Assembly (NCBI RefSeq): GCF_027744825.2
Contig: NC_071335.1
Location: forward strand, 12,041,501-12,105,500
From: Synchiropus splendidus
Lineage: Eukaryota; Chordata; Actinopteri; Syngnathiformes; Callionymidae
DNA: 64,000 nucleotides
Reading direction: 5' to 3'
The notes beneath the pieces were generated by a model that was given only the letters and a program-made list of their open reading frames with translations, did no database searches and was not told the DNA's origin. Shown piece after piece: positions 50,701 to 64,000 of the stretch (its first letter is position 1; each line of letters begins with the position of its first letter). The position numbers were made by a program, and so were the translations under genes.

Positions 50701-52355
50701 CTCAACTTTCCTCCGACTGGCTGTTGAGTTGTAAATGAATCAGTAATGCCTTGAAGGAAAAGCATTTTAGTCATGTGATCAGCGAGCTGTGTAGAGGAAG
50801 CTACAGCGTATTTAGCACAGAGCAGTCAGCAATATATATTCATCGATGCTAAAGGCTTTCAGAAAGTCCCCAAGGAGTCCAAATAGAAAACGGCCTTGAG
50901 ATGAATCCTTGATATATATATAGTATTGGTTTGTTTCAAGAACAGTTGTGGAGTCATGTGAAGGGCATTCTCCTCCAGATGTGGGAGTTACTGAGCTGAC
51001 GTAATCATCTTCTCTGTTGGGATTATCCCACGGAGAATCACGCTCAATCCTGCCAATCAGTGGCCAGATCGTGACATCTGTCCTGCGCAGAGCGGGAATA
51101 AGAAGTCCAGAGCCCGTGTCAGTTCTTGGGACAAGAATGCTGTCACCCAAACAAGTCAGGTAAATTAATCTGTGATGCCAAAAATAGAAGGAAAAAAAAA
51201 CAAAGCCTATCAATGCCCTTGAATATTGCATGCGATTGGACTTTTATTGGTTACGTAACCATGTGCTTTTTGGTTCTTGGGATGTCAGCTGCTGACATAA
51301 TAAGCCGGGTAAAATCAGCCGTCAACCTTGTCACCAGGCCAGCTAGCAGATCAATTGTTCCTCTAACAGTAGATTACCACTCACTCATCTCTTTTTGGAT
51401 CTCTGTTCCCCTCTGATCCCAGTCTGGTTTTCCACCTCTGCATGGCCTGAAGCTCCCAAAGGCCAGCTAGGCGCAAATATCTATCAATAAGCTTTCATCA
51501 CATAAGCTGTCTGACCAGCGCTGAACATTAGGGTGAAGCCTAAAGTTGAAGGGTCTTCTTCAGCTGAACAATTCATAGATGGAGATCATAGAGCTTCTGT
51601 AGATGTTGAGTCGTGCAGTGTGACAGAAATAGACGCTGCTTCTGTGCTGGTGAGCAGCTCTTACTGAAGCTGATGCTCCACTGCAGCATGTCCGAGGACA
51701 AGGTGGAGGCGAAACAAAGCCCTGCTGACTGGGAATGAGAAAGAACCCGGCAAATCGCAGTGGAGGCAGCAACGGTGTTCATGGTTCAACGATGATTCCC
51801 ATACCATCATTATTGTTGCCAGAGAGATGAGCGCTGTAAAAGTCATGAAATTCACTATGCAGTGCTGCCTGGTGACATCATGATAAACAAATTAGATGGA
51901 GTGAATTTACTCCCATCCTTTACCCTTCAAACTCAACATGCAAGAAGCCAAAAGATTGAACTCTGTCAGCATTTTGCCAGGGAACAGTCTGAAGAGAATG
52001 TGATGTCAGGGTTTTGTTTAGCAGCAAGAATCTGTGGTTCACCACTGAATCTGGCTCACAACACAAGAGAGACTCCTTGAAGTACAGATATTTAGCACTT
52101 TCCCTTGAGTCATTGAATCCCCTTCCTTCTGCGTCAAAAATTCTACATCGATAATGGACTATTTCAGCTAACTAGAGAGCACTTGACTTTTAGAAGAATC
52201 CTTTTCATTCTTGGCAGGTCTTGCCAGGTATTAAGTCCATATTATTATTGTATTTTATTTGGAGTCAAATATACTTACTTGTGGAATGCATGAGATTTCT
52301 TTGAGAGAATGAGACAATATGTAACTTCTACACTATTTGACTCTGTTGTTTGCAG
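47773..52355 (+). other. Presumed kcnj4 5' UTR intron
   Basis: About 4.6 kb with no supported coding exon. The 139-codon minus-strand open frame near 50812-51231 shows no family motif and no splice-site support, so I leave it uncalled. Confidence 0.4.
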
Positions 52356-52505
52356 GTCCCTGCATCCTGAGATGCTGATCAATCCAGGAAAGGTCCAGTC
52401 TTAACTACTGCTTCCCAGTCCATCATTAGAACTTTAATGGTTGGAAGTGCACGTCCCAGCCTGCATTACTGCCTCTGCAGACATAGCCTGATGATCACCA
52501 TTGCC

Positions 52506-55102
52506 ATGGGAGCGGTGAGAGTCAACAGGTGAGAGACTGGGCGACTGCAGGCTCCGTGTTTTAGCCGTCTTTTATATTCAAATATTTTTTCACCTCACCA
52601 GGTATGTGCACAGATGGACCCTTAGTGGTGCTTAAGCACCAGCCTCTTTTTTCCTGCATCAAATTGCAGTTTTCTTTGGGCATCCTTCATAAATTCTCAT
52701 GAAAACAAGTTGCCAAAAATGTATTGCCATGTGACGGGGGATTTGAGTTCTTGTCGGAATTGATTCCCATCCTCCGCCATGGCACTCTGAAGGCTCCGCC
52801 CACTCCTCCTAGTGCAGTGGTGAGCAGCTGACAAAGGGCTCCTCTGACCCAAAGTGTCAGACAGACAGGTTAAGGTGGGGATGTGCATACGTAGACCCTA
52901 GTGATGCCCTTTTCTCTGCATGACAAAAGTGCACCTTATTTTTTTATTTATTTATTTTTATACAAAAAACTTAGTCTCTCATCACTTCCACCCACGCAAT
53001 AAAATGATTACAAGAATTGCCTTCCTCCACCCCCCACCCCCCCACTACGTTGTGGAACTGCTGACCCCTACTCAGGTGGGTCACTGCTAGTTGTCCAGAA
53101 TCTAGATTTACATCTTTTCTGTCAGGGCTCCTCAACTGTGCAACGGTTTGCCAGAGGAGATCTGAAGCACAATGTGCACCACCAACATTTAAATCCCTGA
53201 TAAAAACTCACTTTTGTAGGCTTGTATTTATGGAATATCCTCCCAATATTTCCATAGTTCTCGCTGACTGGAGGCCTAGCTGTCCATCTTCTCGTGGTGG
53301 AGCAAGTGGAAACATTCTTCACTATTTTGCCTGTAAAGCGCTTTGTGAACAGTGTTGTAAGAAGTGCTGTATAAATAAAGCTGAATTAATTCATATTATT
53401 ATTGTTATTATTAGTAATAATAATAATAATATTTGGGGAATGTTTTAATGTTCTACGGTACTCCATTTACTCTTCCATGTCTTTCAGATACAGTATTGTT
53501 TCGACCGATGAAGATGTCCTGAAGATCTCAGCCCTGGGCCTGAACAATGGCCACAGTCCTCTGCACCAGCAGACTCTGATGGACGCCTGCATCCGTGGTG
53601 ATGAAGAAGGAGAGTATTCAGAGAGCGACGAAGGCCGGGGGGCATTATCTTTGAGGCTGCCCAACGAACCTATCACCCAGAACAGCTGCCGATCTTCACC
53701 CCTGTGCCGACTCGGCCTGGATCTGGACACCGGTCACCTCCGAAGTCGCTTTGTGAAGAAGAATGGCCAGTGTAACGTGGTGTTTAACAATATGGAGGAC
53801 AAACAGAAGAGATACCTAGCAGATATTTTCACCACCTGTGTGGACATACGTTGGCGATACTTGCTGCTCATCTTCACCAGTACCTTCCTTCTGTCCTGGC
53901 TGATGTTCGGGTTCATCTTTTGGGGAGTGGCTCTAGCTCATGGAGACTTTGACCCTCATGATCCTGTGAAGAAAGGTGAACCACAGAGCTCCGCGGAGGC
54001 AGCAGGGGATGAATGGCGGCCCTGCGTCCTCCACATGCAAGGCTTCCTCGGTGCTTTCCTGTTTTCGATTGAGACCCAAACCACAATTGGGTATGGCTTT
54101 CGTTGTGTCACTGAGGAGTGCCCCATTGCTGTGGTGACTGTGGTGGTCCAGTCCATCATGGGCTGTATAATCGACTCCTTCATGATCGGCACTATCATGG
54201 CAAAGATGGTGCGGCCAAAGAAGCGGGCTCAGACATTGCTGTTCTCACACAACGCTGTCATCGCGCTGCGCGACGGTAAGCTCTGCCTCATGTGGCGTTT
54301 GGGAAACATGCGCAAAAGTCACATCGTGGAGGCGCACGTACGTGCTCAGCTCATCAAGCCACATGTGACCTCCGAGGGCGAGTACCTTCCTCTGGAGCAG
54401 ACGGACATTGATGTGGGTTACGATGATGGTCTGGACCGGCTATTTCTTGTTTCGCCGCTGGTGGTGGTTCACGAGATCAACAAGAACAGTCCGCTGTACA
54501 ACCTGAGCCGGGCTGATCTCCAGAAGGAGGACTTTGAGATTGTTGTTATTCTGGAGGGGATGGTGGAGGCCACAGCGATGACCACTCAGGCCCGTAGTTC
54601 CTACATGGCTAAAGAGATCTTATGGGGTCATCGTTTCGAGCCGCTGGTTTTCGAGAAAGGCAAATGCTACCATGTGGACTACTCCCGCTTCCATAAGACC
54701 TATGAAGTGCCCTCCACCCCTCACTGCAGTGCCCGAGAACTGAGTCAGACGACAGTTTGTGAGGGTCAGTCATCATCTTCATCTAGTTGCTCCCAGTCCC
54801 CCTCACCTTATCGCCCAAGAAAGTCCTGCCACTCGCTGAGTGGTCAGTCGCCCAGCGCTTTCTGCTACGAAAATGAGGTGGCTCTTTGCTGCGGCGATGA
54901 CGAAGACGACCCAAAGAGGGAGGCGGGGAGAACTGAGAAGGAGGCAAAGATCAGAACCGACAATCACGTGGGGTTCAAGAAGACATTAGAGGAAGAACAA
55001 ATGGGGGAGATGTTGTGCGTTCTGCACTCAGAGAACCAGATCGGTGCGGACACGCTCCAACCCTCGCTTCCGTTATACATCAGCCGAGAGTCAGGAGTGT
55101 GA
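52506..55102 (+). CDS. kcnj4: Inward-rectifier potassium channel Kir2.3
   Basis: Tetrameric plasma-membrane K+ channel subunit that sets resting potential. Two coding exons: 52506-52528 (in exon 52356-52528) and 53488-55102, 545 aa. The first seven codons plus the split codon read MGAVRVNR and join YSIVSTDED, matching the Kir2 N-terminus. The start sits in a strong context (gccATGg). Landmarks: [11 protein letters not shown] (~95), TM1 (~131-157), selectivity filter TTIGYG (~206-211), TM2 with the rectification Asp (~237), PKKR, and [14 protein letters not shown]-like DVGYD and HVNGFLGAF-like HMQGFLGAF favour Kir2.3 over Kir2.1/2.2. Oddities: an extra ~55-residue acidic/Ser-rich insert before RFVKK, a long extracellular turret, and a Ser-rich C-terminal insert. 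The C-terminus ESGV fits a class I PDZ ligand. An in-frame ATG at 52437 could extend the N-terminus by 23 residues. Confidence 0.93.
53100..53430 (+). mobile_element. LINE/SINE 3' end with (ATT)n tail in the kcnj4 coding intron
   Basis: It carries the fish retroelement ending 'tgtaaagcgctttgtgaacag...gtgctgtataaataaagctgaatta', followed by (ATT)n/(AAT)n to ~53432. It ends ~55 bases before the acceptor of the main kcnj4 coding exon. Family name uncertain. Confidence 0.6.
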
Positions 55103-56190
55103 AGACAATCGATGGCTAATGGAGGCACTTTGGTTTGTGTGCAGCCAACCAACAAACAAAGATGTGCTCAAAGGCCACCGTCTGAACTGCAAGTGTAAAA
55201 AAAAATATATATATATATATATTTTGCAGAAGCGTTTGTTTTGACATCTTATGTTGGACACCAAACTTCCCAGACGTTTAAAGGAAATATTTTTGGAGCG
55301 GTAAAAAATCAACAAAGAATTGTCCTACCAGACTCCAAGACATGTGATGGTGTGTCTGTTGGTGTCCTTTACAGCAGACAGGTGACTTGTCCAGCTGCTC
55401 GACATATGATTCATGTCGCAATATGGCGACTCATCAATACCTACTTTTGAATTTGAACCTGTACTCCTTATTTTCCTGTCATATCTCAAGATATGTGGAC
55501 TGGGTGCCGTGATATCTTGTACACAAACAAGTTACAGTCATGTTAACGTAACATAGCCAAAGAATAGCAACCCTACTGCTGTACTACCTGAAGCCAGGAT
55601 GAGCATGACACGGGAGGATGAGGCTTGGGTGGAGTGGGTGAGAAGTGCCAGGAGAAGTTGACTTTGGGTTGTTATTATTAGCACGGCTACTTGTTAGCTC
55701 TTGATGTTCTATGATTGCTATTTATTCCATTTTACCTGCAGTCGTTCTCTCCTGCTTTCTGACGACTACCAGATTAAACCGCTTCACCTTCACCTAACTT
55801 CGGGGAAGAATCAGCCCCTTTGTCATATGTATAAAAAAATATGTATTTCTGATCAGACATTAAATTTTGACATCCAAACATTTATGTCCTCGTCATTGAT
55901 TTTGATTATTCAGAACTCAAAACTCAAATGAAACCAGAAATGTCATTTTCAGTTTTACAGAGCACCAATATGCACTTCCATTTGCAGTCACATGGGTCCT
56001 CGCTGGTGCTCGGTGGTAAAGTCTTGTTTCCCAGCTCCTGTTCCTGGTTTGTTCAGCAGTTCATGTGGTTCTATATCTACTATTTCTGCATCGAATCGTG
56101 CAACTTGTCACGCTCCCCTCACCTCACACTGACGTGTCATTGCAGGTGCAGAGAAAAACTACCTTACCGCAGCAATAAAACGTGACAAAT
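55103..56190 (+). other. kcnj4: Presumed kcnj4 3' UTR
   Basis: It follows the stop directly. It contains a short (TA)n at 55207-55222 and a candidate AATAAA at 56174-56179. No other gene is seen. Confidence 0.45.
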
Positions 56191-57060
56191 GAAAGAAATG
56201 TGATGTATTTAATAGGAAGTATGTCCAGAGCTTAGCTTCTTGTTCCTCTTCTCTCTCAGTTGTAAATATATTCTGATTTAATATTTGTAATCAGCTAGTG
56301 ATTCAGACGCCTGCAGTGAGACTCCCGCACATATTCAATGTATCACTGTAGCAATTAAACAGTTTCCTTTATTTTGGGTATGCATTTTCTTTAAAGCAAC
56401 TAAAACCTCTATACTTTGTTTTCCTTTTGAAGCACACTTGCCATGAACAATGTTTGATAAACGAGCATGTTGCACACAGTTTGTGGCATAGTGAAAGAGC
56501 AGGCGCCCCCGAGTGGCCATTCTGTGTAATCATGTTGACTTTGTGCTTCTTTACATTTCAAAATGGAAGTGGTTTGAAAAAAGTGAGAAGCCTTTTGTTG
56601 AACAGTGTATTATACCCATATTCATTACATGTATGACAGTAATATTTATGGCATTTTATTACTCTTGTTTGATCTACTTGATATTTATTTTGCATATTTG
56701 TCCAACAACTTTATAGGATTTGTGGTAATTTTTGGTAGCTGCAGACTAGCTCACCTTAATCTCATGGAAGACAGACTTCACAGCATGTCTAGGTGGCAGA
56801 TTATTAATTTTTAATTAAATGTACACTTTTGTATGCTCCATAAGTGTACATTACATTGAATACTGAACATCCAGAGAAACAAGTTTCAAACCAAACCAAA
56901 GCATTTTAGTGGCAATCTCTTTGCACTGTCAGTCCCAACAGAAAGCAACAAGTCCAAACTCATATGGGCTGAAGTCAAAATGAAGCAGTTGTTCAAGTTT
57001 CAGACTCAAATTCCTTAAATGGTTTGAGTCCAGGAACAGCTGATTGAGTTATGCAAGCTC
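56191..57060. other. Intergenic, nothing recognised
   Basis: AT-rich; no supported feature. Confidence 0.5.
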
Positions 57061-57677
57061 CTCACTCTGTTGCTGAGCCCTCCCTTATCCAGATACTTGT
57101 CTTACTCTCTTGCAATGATACCTGTCCTCCTCTCCACCACCGACATCTGTCTGTCTCTCTCGACCGGACTCATGTCTACCTCTTCTGATAATTGGCGCTT
57201 GTCTTCCCCTCCGTTGTCCGGTTACCTGTCACTCTCTGGTGGAGATACTTGTCTTCCTCTCTCACCATTATACCTGTCTTTCTCTCTCTGGTCACAGTAT
57301 GGGTCCTCCTCACTCTTGCCCTGACGCTTGTCTTCCTCTTATCCTGATACATCACTTGGATACTATCTTTCCTTCTCTTCTTCTGAGTGCCTGTCTTTCT
57401 CCCTCTGACATCTCTCGAAGATGCTTGTCTTCTTCTCCCTTCACCTGTCTCCTGGTATCTGCCTCGTCCTTGTTTTGATAGTTGTCTTCCTCTGTCTTCT
57501 GATAGCTGTCCTCCTCTCTCTGGTCATGATAATGGTCTTTGTCTCTCTTGTCCTGCTGCCTGTCTTCCTCTGATCTTGTTCCCTGTCGTTCTTTCTCTTC
57601 TCCTAACAGCTGTCTTCCTCTCTCTGGTCATGATAATGGTCTTTCTCACTGGTTCTGGCCTCTGTCTTCCTCTTGTT
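57061..57677. repeat. Degenerate pyrimidine-rich repeat region
   Basis: The plus strand is almost all C/T with recurring 'tgtcttcctctc', 'tgatacttgtcttcc' and 'ctctggtcatgataatggtctt'. It looks like a decayed older part of the adjoining minisatellite. Open frames here (Leu/Ser/Pro-rich) are artefacts. Confidence 0.75.
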
Positions 57678-58650
57678 CTGATACTTGTCTTCTACACTTT
57701 CCTCCTGATACTTCCTTCCTGTCTTCCTCTCTGTCTTCCTCTCTTTATCTGATACTTGTCTTCTACACTTTCCTCCTGATACTTTCTTCCTGTCTTCCTC
57801 TCTGTCTTCCTCTCTTTATCTGATACTTGTCTTCTACACTTTCCTCCTGATACTTCCTTCCTGTCTTCCTCTCTGTCTTCCTCTCTTTTTCTGATACTTG
57901 TCTTCTACACTTTCCTCCTGATACTTCCTTCCTGTCTTCCTCTCTGTCTTCCTCTCTTTTTCTGATACTTGTCTTCTACACTTTCCTCCTGATACTTCCT
58001 TGCCGTCTTCCTCTCTGTCTTCCTCTCTTTTTCTGATACTTGTCTTCTACACTTTCCTCCTGATACTTCCTTCCTGTCTTCCTCTCTGTCTTCCTCTCTT
58101 TTTCTGATACTTGTCTTCTACACTTTCCTCCTGATACTTCCTTCCTGTCTTCCTCTCTGTCTTCCTCTCTTTTTCTGATACTTGTCTTCTACACTTTCCT
58201 CCTGATACTTCCTTGCCGTCTTCCTCTCTGTCTTCCTCTCTTTTTCTGATACTTGTCTTCTACACTTTCCTCCTGATACTTCCTTCCTGTCTTCCTCTCT
58301 GTCTTCCTCTCTTTTTCTGATACTTGTCTTCTACACTTTCCTCCTGATACTTCCTTCCTGTCTTCCTCTCTGTCTTCCTCTCTTTTTCTGATACTTGTCT
58401 TCTACACTTTCCTCCTGATACTTCCTTGCCGTCTTCCTCTCTGTCTTCCTCTCTTTTTCTGATACTTGTCTTCTACACTTTCCTCCTGATACTTCCTTCC
58501 TGTCTTCCTCTCTGTCTTCCTCTCTTTTTCTGATACTTGTCTTCTACACTTTCCTCCTGATACTTCCTTCCTGTCTTCCTCTCTGTCTTCCTCTCTTTTT
58601 CTGATACTTGTCTTCTACACTTTCCTCCTGATACTTCCATCCCGTCTTCC
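57678..58650. repeat. 71-bp minisatellite, ~13.7 units, with 213-bp higher-order period
   Basis: Units begin 'ctgatacttgtcttctacac' at 57678 and then every 71 bases (57749, 57820, 57891 ... 58601). Each carries 'tttcctcctgatacttcc' and two 'gtcttcctctct' blocks. A variant ('ccttgccgtc' for 'ccttcctgtc') occurs in units 5, 8 and 11, at 58001, 58214 and 58427, exactly 213 bases apart. Confidence 0.95.
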
Positions 58651-60834
58651 TCTCCTAATACATGTCTACCTTCCCCTTGTGCGGGTACATGCTTGTCTCT
58701 CTCTCTCATCCTAGGATTGTATGCTGAAAATATCACACCTCACCAAAGTCAGGTGGCAGAACTGACCTGGAAAATTGAAGTCATGTCACCTGTCTGCTGC
58801 TCACCATGATGGAATTAGATCCATGTCATCAATTCAGGTGAGGCAGGTTGAAGACAAGTCCTCATCTTCATGGCTTGTAATCTCATCACCCAGGCTTTGA
58901 TGTGGTTAATTGTTGTCTCCAGCGTGCAGTTTCTGGTGCTGCTCATTTAACCACTGCCTGTCACCAACATCTGTGAGGGAGAGCAGCTGTGTGACCCTGG
59001 TGACCCCTGGCAGAGCAGCTAATGGCTGACTAAAGCTCGGCCTAATAGGGCGCTGTGTGTCCCTCCTGATGTGAGCAGCCAGGGTGAGCGTGTGTGCTTT
59101 CATGTGTATATATCTTGTGCCCTCTCTGGCCTCACTGGCCGTCTGTCCCCTCAGGCGGCGAGACCAGAGCTGGTGACAGTGGTGTTCTCAGCAGGGGACA
59201 GTATTTAGGGGCTGGTCTCACAGTTGGGGGATCTTTGATTCCATAATAAGCCGTTGTGTGTTGTTGTGTGCGAGGCGGCTGGCAGGAGGAAACAGAGACG
59301 TATTGTGTCCCGCTGACATCGGCAGAGGAGGCCGAGCTCCGCTGGGCTGGGAAGCACCACGGGGCGAATATCACTGATACCCGTCCTGCTCTCCTTTACC
59401 AAACACATTTCATTTTACATCTGTCCAGTTTTACATCAGCGACAGATCATACCGAAGTGGCCCAATCCAGTTCACGTGACTGCAAGCTCCCTCTCACGCG
59501 CTGGTACCACTTGTAGTTTCCTGCTCATCCACAAGATGGCACTTGATAATATTCACTGTGTCAGTAAGTTTTTATTGTATTGAGGATGAGATTAAACTCT
59601 GGTTGGTTTAGTGCTTCGAGTCTATCAAACTGTTCATCAAATTATAGAAACACGAGTTTCTTTTTAAAATGAAAAAAATATATAAAAGTAATTAAAAAAT
59701 ATATAAATGGTAATTCGGTTATTCAATTCAAACTAATGATACATCAGTTATGGATGCTGCTGTTCCTTGTTATAAACTATAATAACATCAACACACATGA
59801 TCTAAAATGCTGATCTAAATTTAGTTTTAAAGAAAAAAAAAACTCACATACGAAACGAGAGCTTTACTTTGGGACACAAACAAGTAACACAATGGCAACA
59901 ATAATCCATTTTCCGAGCTGATTCAGAACATTTCATACAAAAATGTGTACATGATTAATCTTATCACACCGACCGCCTCTGGTTCGTTACGGACCTCAAA
60001 ATACATTCATGCGATTCATCAGACGCAGATTTGCATTTTGGGAGGCAAAAACCAAAACCGCAAACTGACAAGTTGGGGAAAGGAGGTGTCGAAGGATTCT
60101 GTTCCCAGAATGGCTTTCTGCAGAGTCTCTCGTGTTTGAATTTGAAGAGCTGTGAAAAAGCAAGGAAACCACCAGTCAGCGCTTCAGTGTCAACCACATT
60201 GTCTCTTCCCAGCATACGTCTCCTGTCGGATCCGCAAAGGTTATTTTAGTTACCAGCATTTATGTGATTTTATTTGACTAATTCATAAAGATTAATAGCA
60301 AGTTGTTTGTTTTGGGAGATTCGTAGAACAGCAAGACAGAACATTCATCTCAAGGATTTAAAAAAAGGGATAAAGAATTAAAGCATGTTACAGTCAAGCA
60401 TTTGTAAATTATAGCACAGACGAAAAATAAAATGCTGTTCAAAGGTGTCGTCATTGCGCCTTAATATATCTAGAAGTGTATGTATCGGAGTGATATTCAA
60501 GTGGCTCCTAATACTAGTTGCTCATGGCTCTATGCAGGAAGTGAATAATAGACGGCTCAACAGGCGGAACATCGGTCAGAGTTGGTGATAATTGCTGGAG
60601 TCGGAGATAAACAAAGCATGTCCACCCAAGAATCAAAGTCCTGGTTGACAGCATATTCTTCCATTCAACTAGATCAAAAGCTTTGAGTGCATCAAGGGCA
60701 AGGATGGCTGACTTTCAATCTTTGCTCCAGTTACGATTTACAATACATAACATTAAAAAATGAAAATCTCCTGGGGATCAAACCTGTCTGGTCAGGGTGT
60801 CTTATAGTTGATATATACACACCCATCTTCAGTT
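58651..60834. other. Intergenic, nothing recognised
   Basis: 59100-59420 is more GC-rich than its surroundings but has no supported exon. The rest is AT-rich. Confidence 0.45.
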
Positions 60835-61050
60835 AACCAGAGCTTAGTCCTCTTCAGAGCTGCGGGGAGTGCAGGAGCCTATCCCAGCAGTCATTGGGTG
60901 AGAGGCGGGAGTACACCCTGGACAGGTCGCCAGTCCATGACATGGCACACACACCATTCACACACACACCTGGGGTCAATTTTAGAGTGTCCAATTAACC
61001 AAGAGGGCATTTCTTTGAGCTGTGGGAGGAAACCAGAGTACCTGGAAACA
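60835..61050 (-). mobile_element. Fish LINE/SINE 3'-tail element, reverse orientation
   Basis: Reverse complement of the 43440-43740 family: 'ggagtgcaggagcctatcccagcagtcattggg', 'gagaggcgggagtacaccctgg', 'caggtcgccagtccatg', 'ggtcaattttagagtgtccaa' and 'gtgggaggaaaccagagtacc' in order. Confidence 0.75.
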
Positions 61051-63938
<2,888 letters not shown>

Positions 63939-64000
63939 GTGGTTTATCATGTCTTCCATTTCCTCTGTAAAAGCTTGTGTATCTGACCCTGGAGGCCTGT

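Noticed and set aside
50812..51231. 139-codon minus-strand frame in the kcnj4 intron
   Set aside because: No family motif, no splice support and no initiator context; probably chance.
53402..53487. N-terminal extension of kcnj4 upstream of YSIVS in the main exon
   Set aside because: Covers the (AAT)n LINE tail and the splice acceptor; the spliced MGAVRVN start fits the family.
57070..57823. Leu/Ser/Pro-rich open frames
   Set aside because: Lie in the pyrimidine-rich minisatellite, with a low stop density caused by composition.
57678..58650. CRISPR-like regular repeats
   Set aside because: Units are contiguous 71-bp tandem copies with no unique spacers, in a vertebrate genome.

Overview
The window is animal nuclear DNA, almost certainly from a ray-finned (teleost) fish. 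All recognisable genes are intron-containing vertebrate genes with GT..AG splice sites. Between them lie fish-type LINE tails, a MITE, long simple-sequence repeats and little else. I assembled the exons by hand. In every multi-exon gene the exon phases agree with each other, and this is the main internal check on the models. Homology calls rest on recognised protein motifs; no search was run.

Layout. 0.3-2.3 kb (-): an unrecognised Ser/Pro-rich protein, cut by the window edge or ending just inside it. 3.35-5.65 kb (-): smim45, a 66-aa membrane microprotein with a 5' UTR exon and TATA box. 9.5-10.2 kb: an RTE-type LINE remnant. 12.3-16.2 kb (-): serhl, an alpha/beta hydrolase, whose sixth resolved intron carries a MITE and a LINE fragment. 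17.5-18.1 kb: a ~147-bp tandem repeat. 20.5-22.9 kb (-): cenpm, an inner-kinetochore protein, with a 160-bp (CA)n in intron 2. 24.2-27.4 kb (-): a luc7l/luc7l2-type splicing factor, head to head with smdt1 (EMRE, 28.3-29.2 kb, +). 29.7-42.6 kb (-): triobp, 19 coding exons encoding ~1244 aa, tail to tail with smdt1. 43-47 kb: repeats and a weak gene-like fragment. 47.5-56.2 kb (+): kcnj4 (Kir2.3), whose coding region is split by an intron after codon 7. 57.1-58.7 kb: a pyrimidine-rich minisatellite with a higher-order repeat. 58.7-64 kb: no gene recognised, ending in a (TA)n.

smim45, cenpm, smdt1 and serhl correspond to genes of human 22q13.2, and triobp and kcnj4 to 22q13.1, so the window is a rearranged block of ancestral 22q13 synteny. 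The luc7l-type gene is the outsider. The genes do not form one pathway: they cover mitochondrial calcium uptake, kinetochore assembly, splicing, actin bundling, potassium conductance and a hydrolase. I found no evidence of an undescribed operon-like or defence system. The most interesting signals are splice-site and isoform architecture (cenpm, triobp, kcnj4) and repeat structure.
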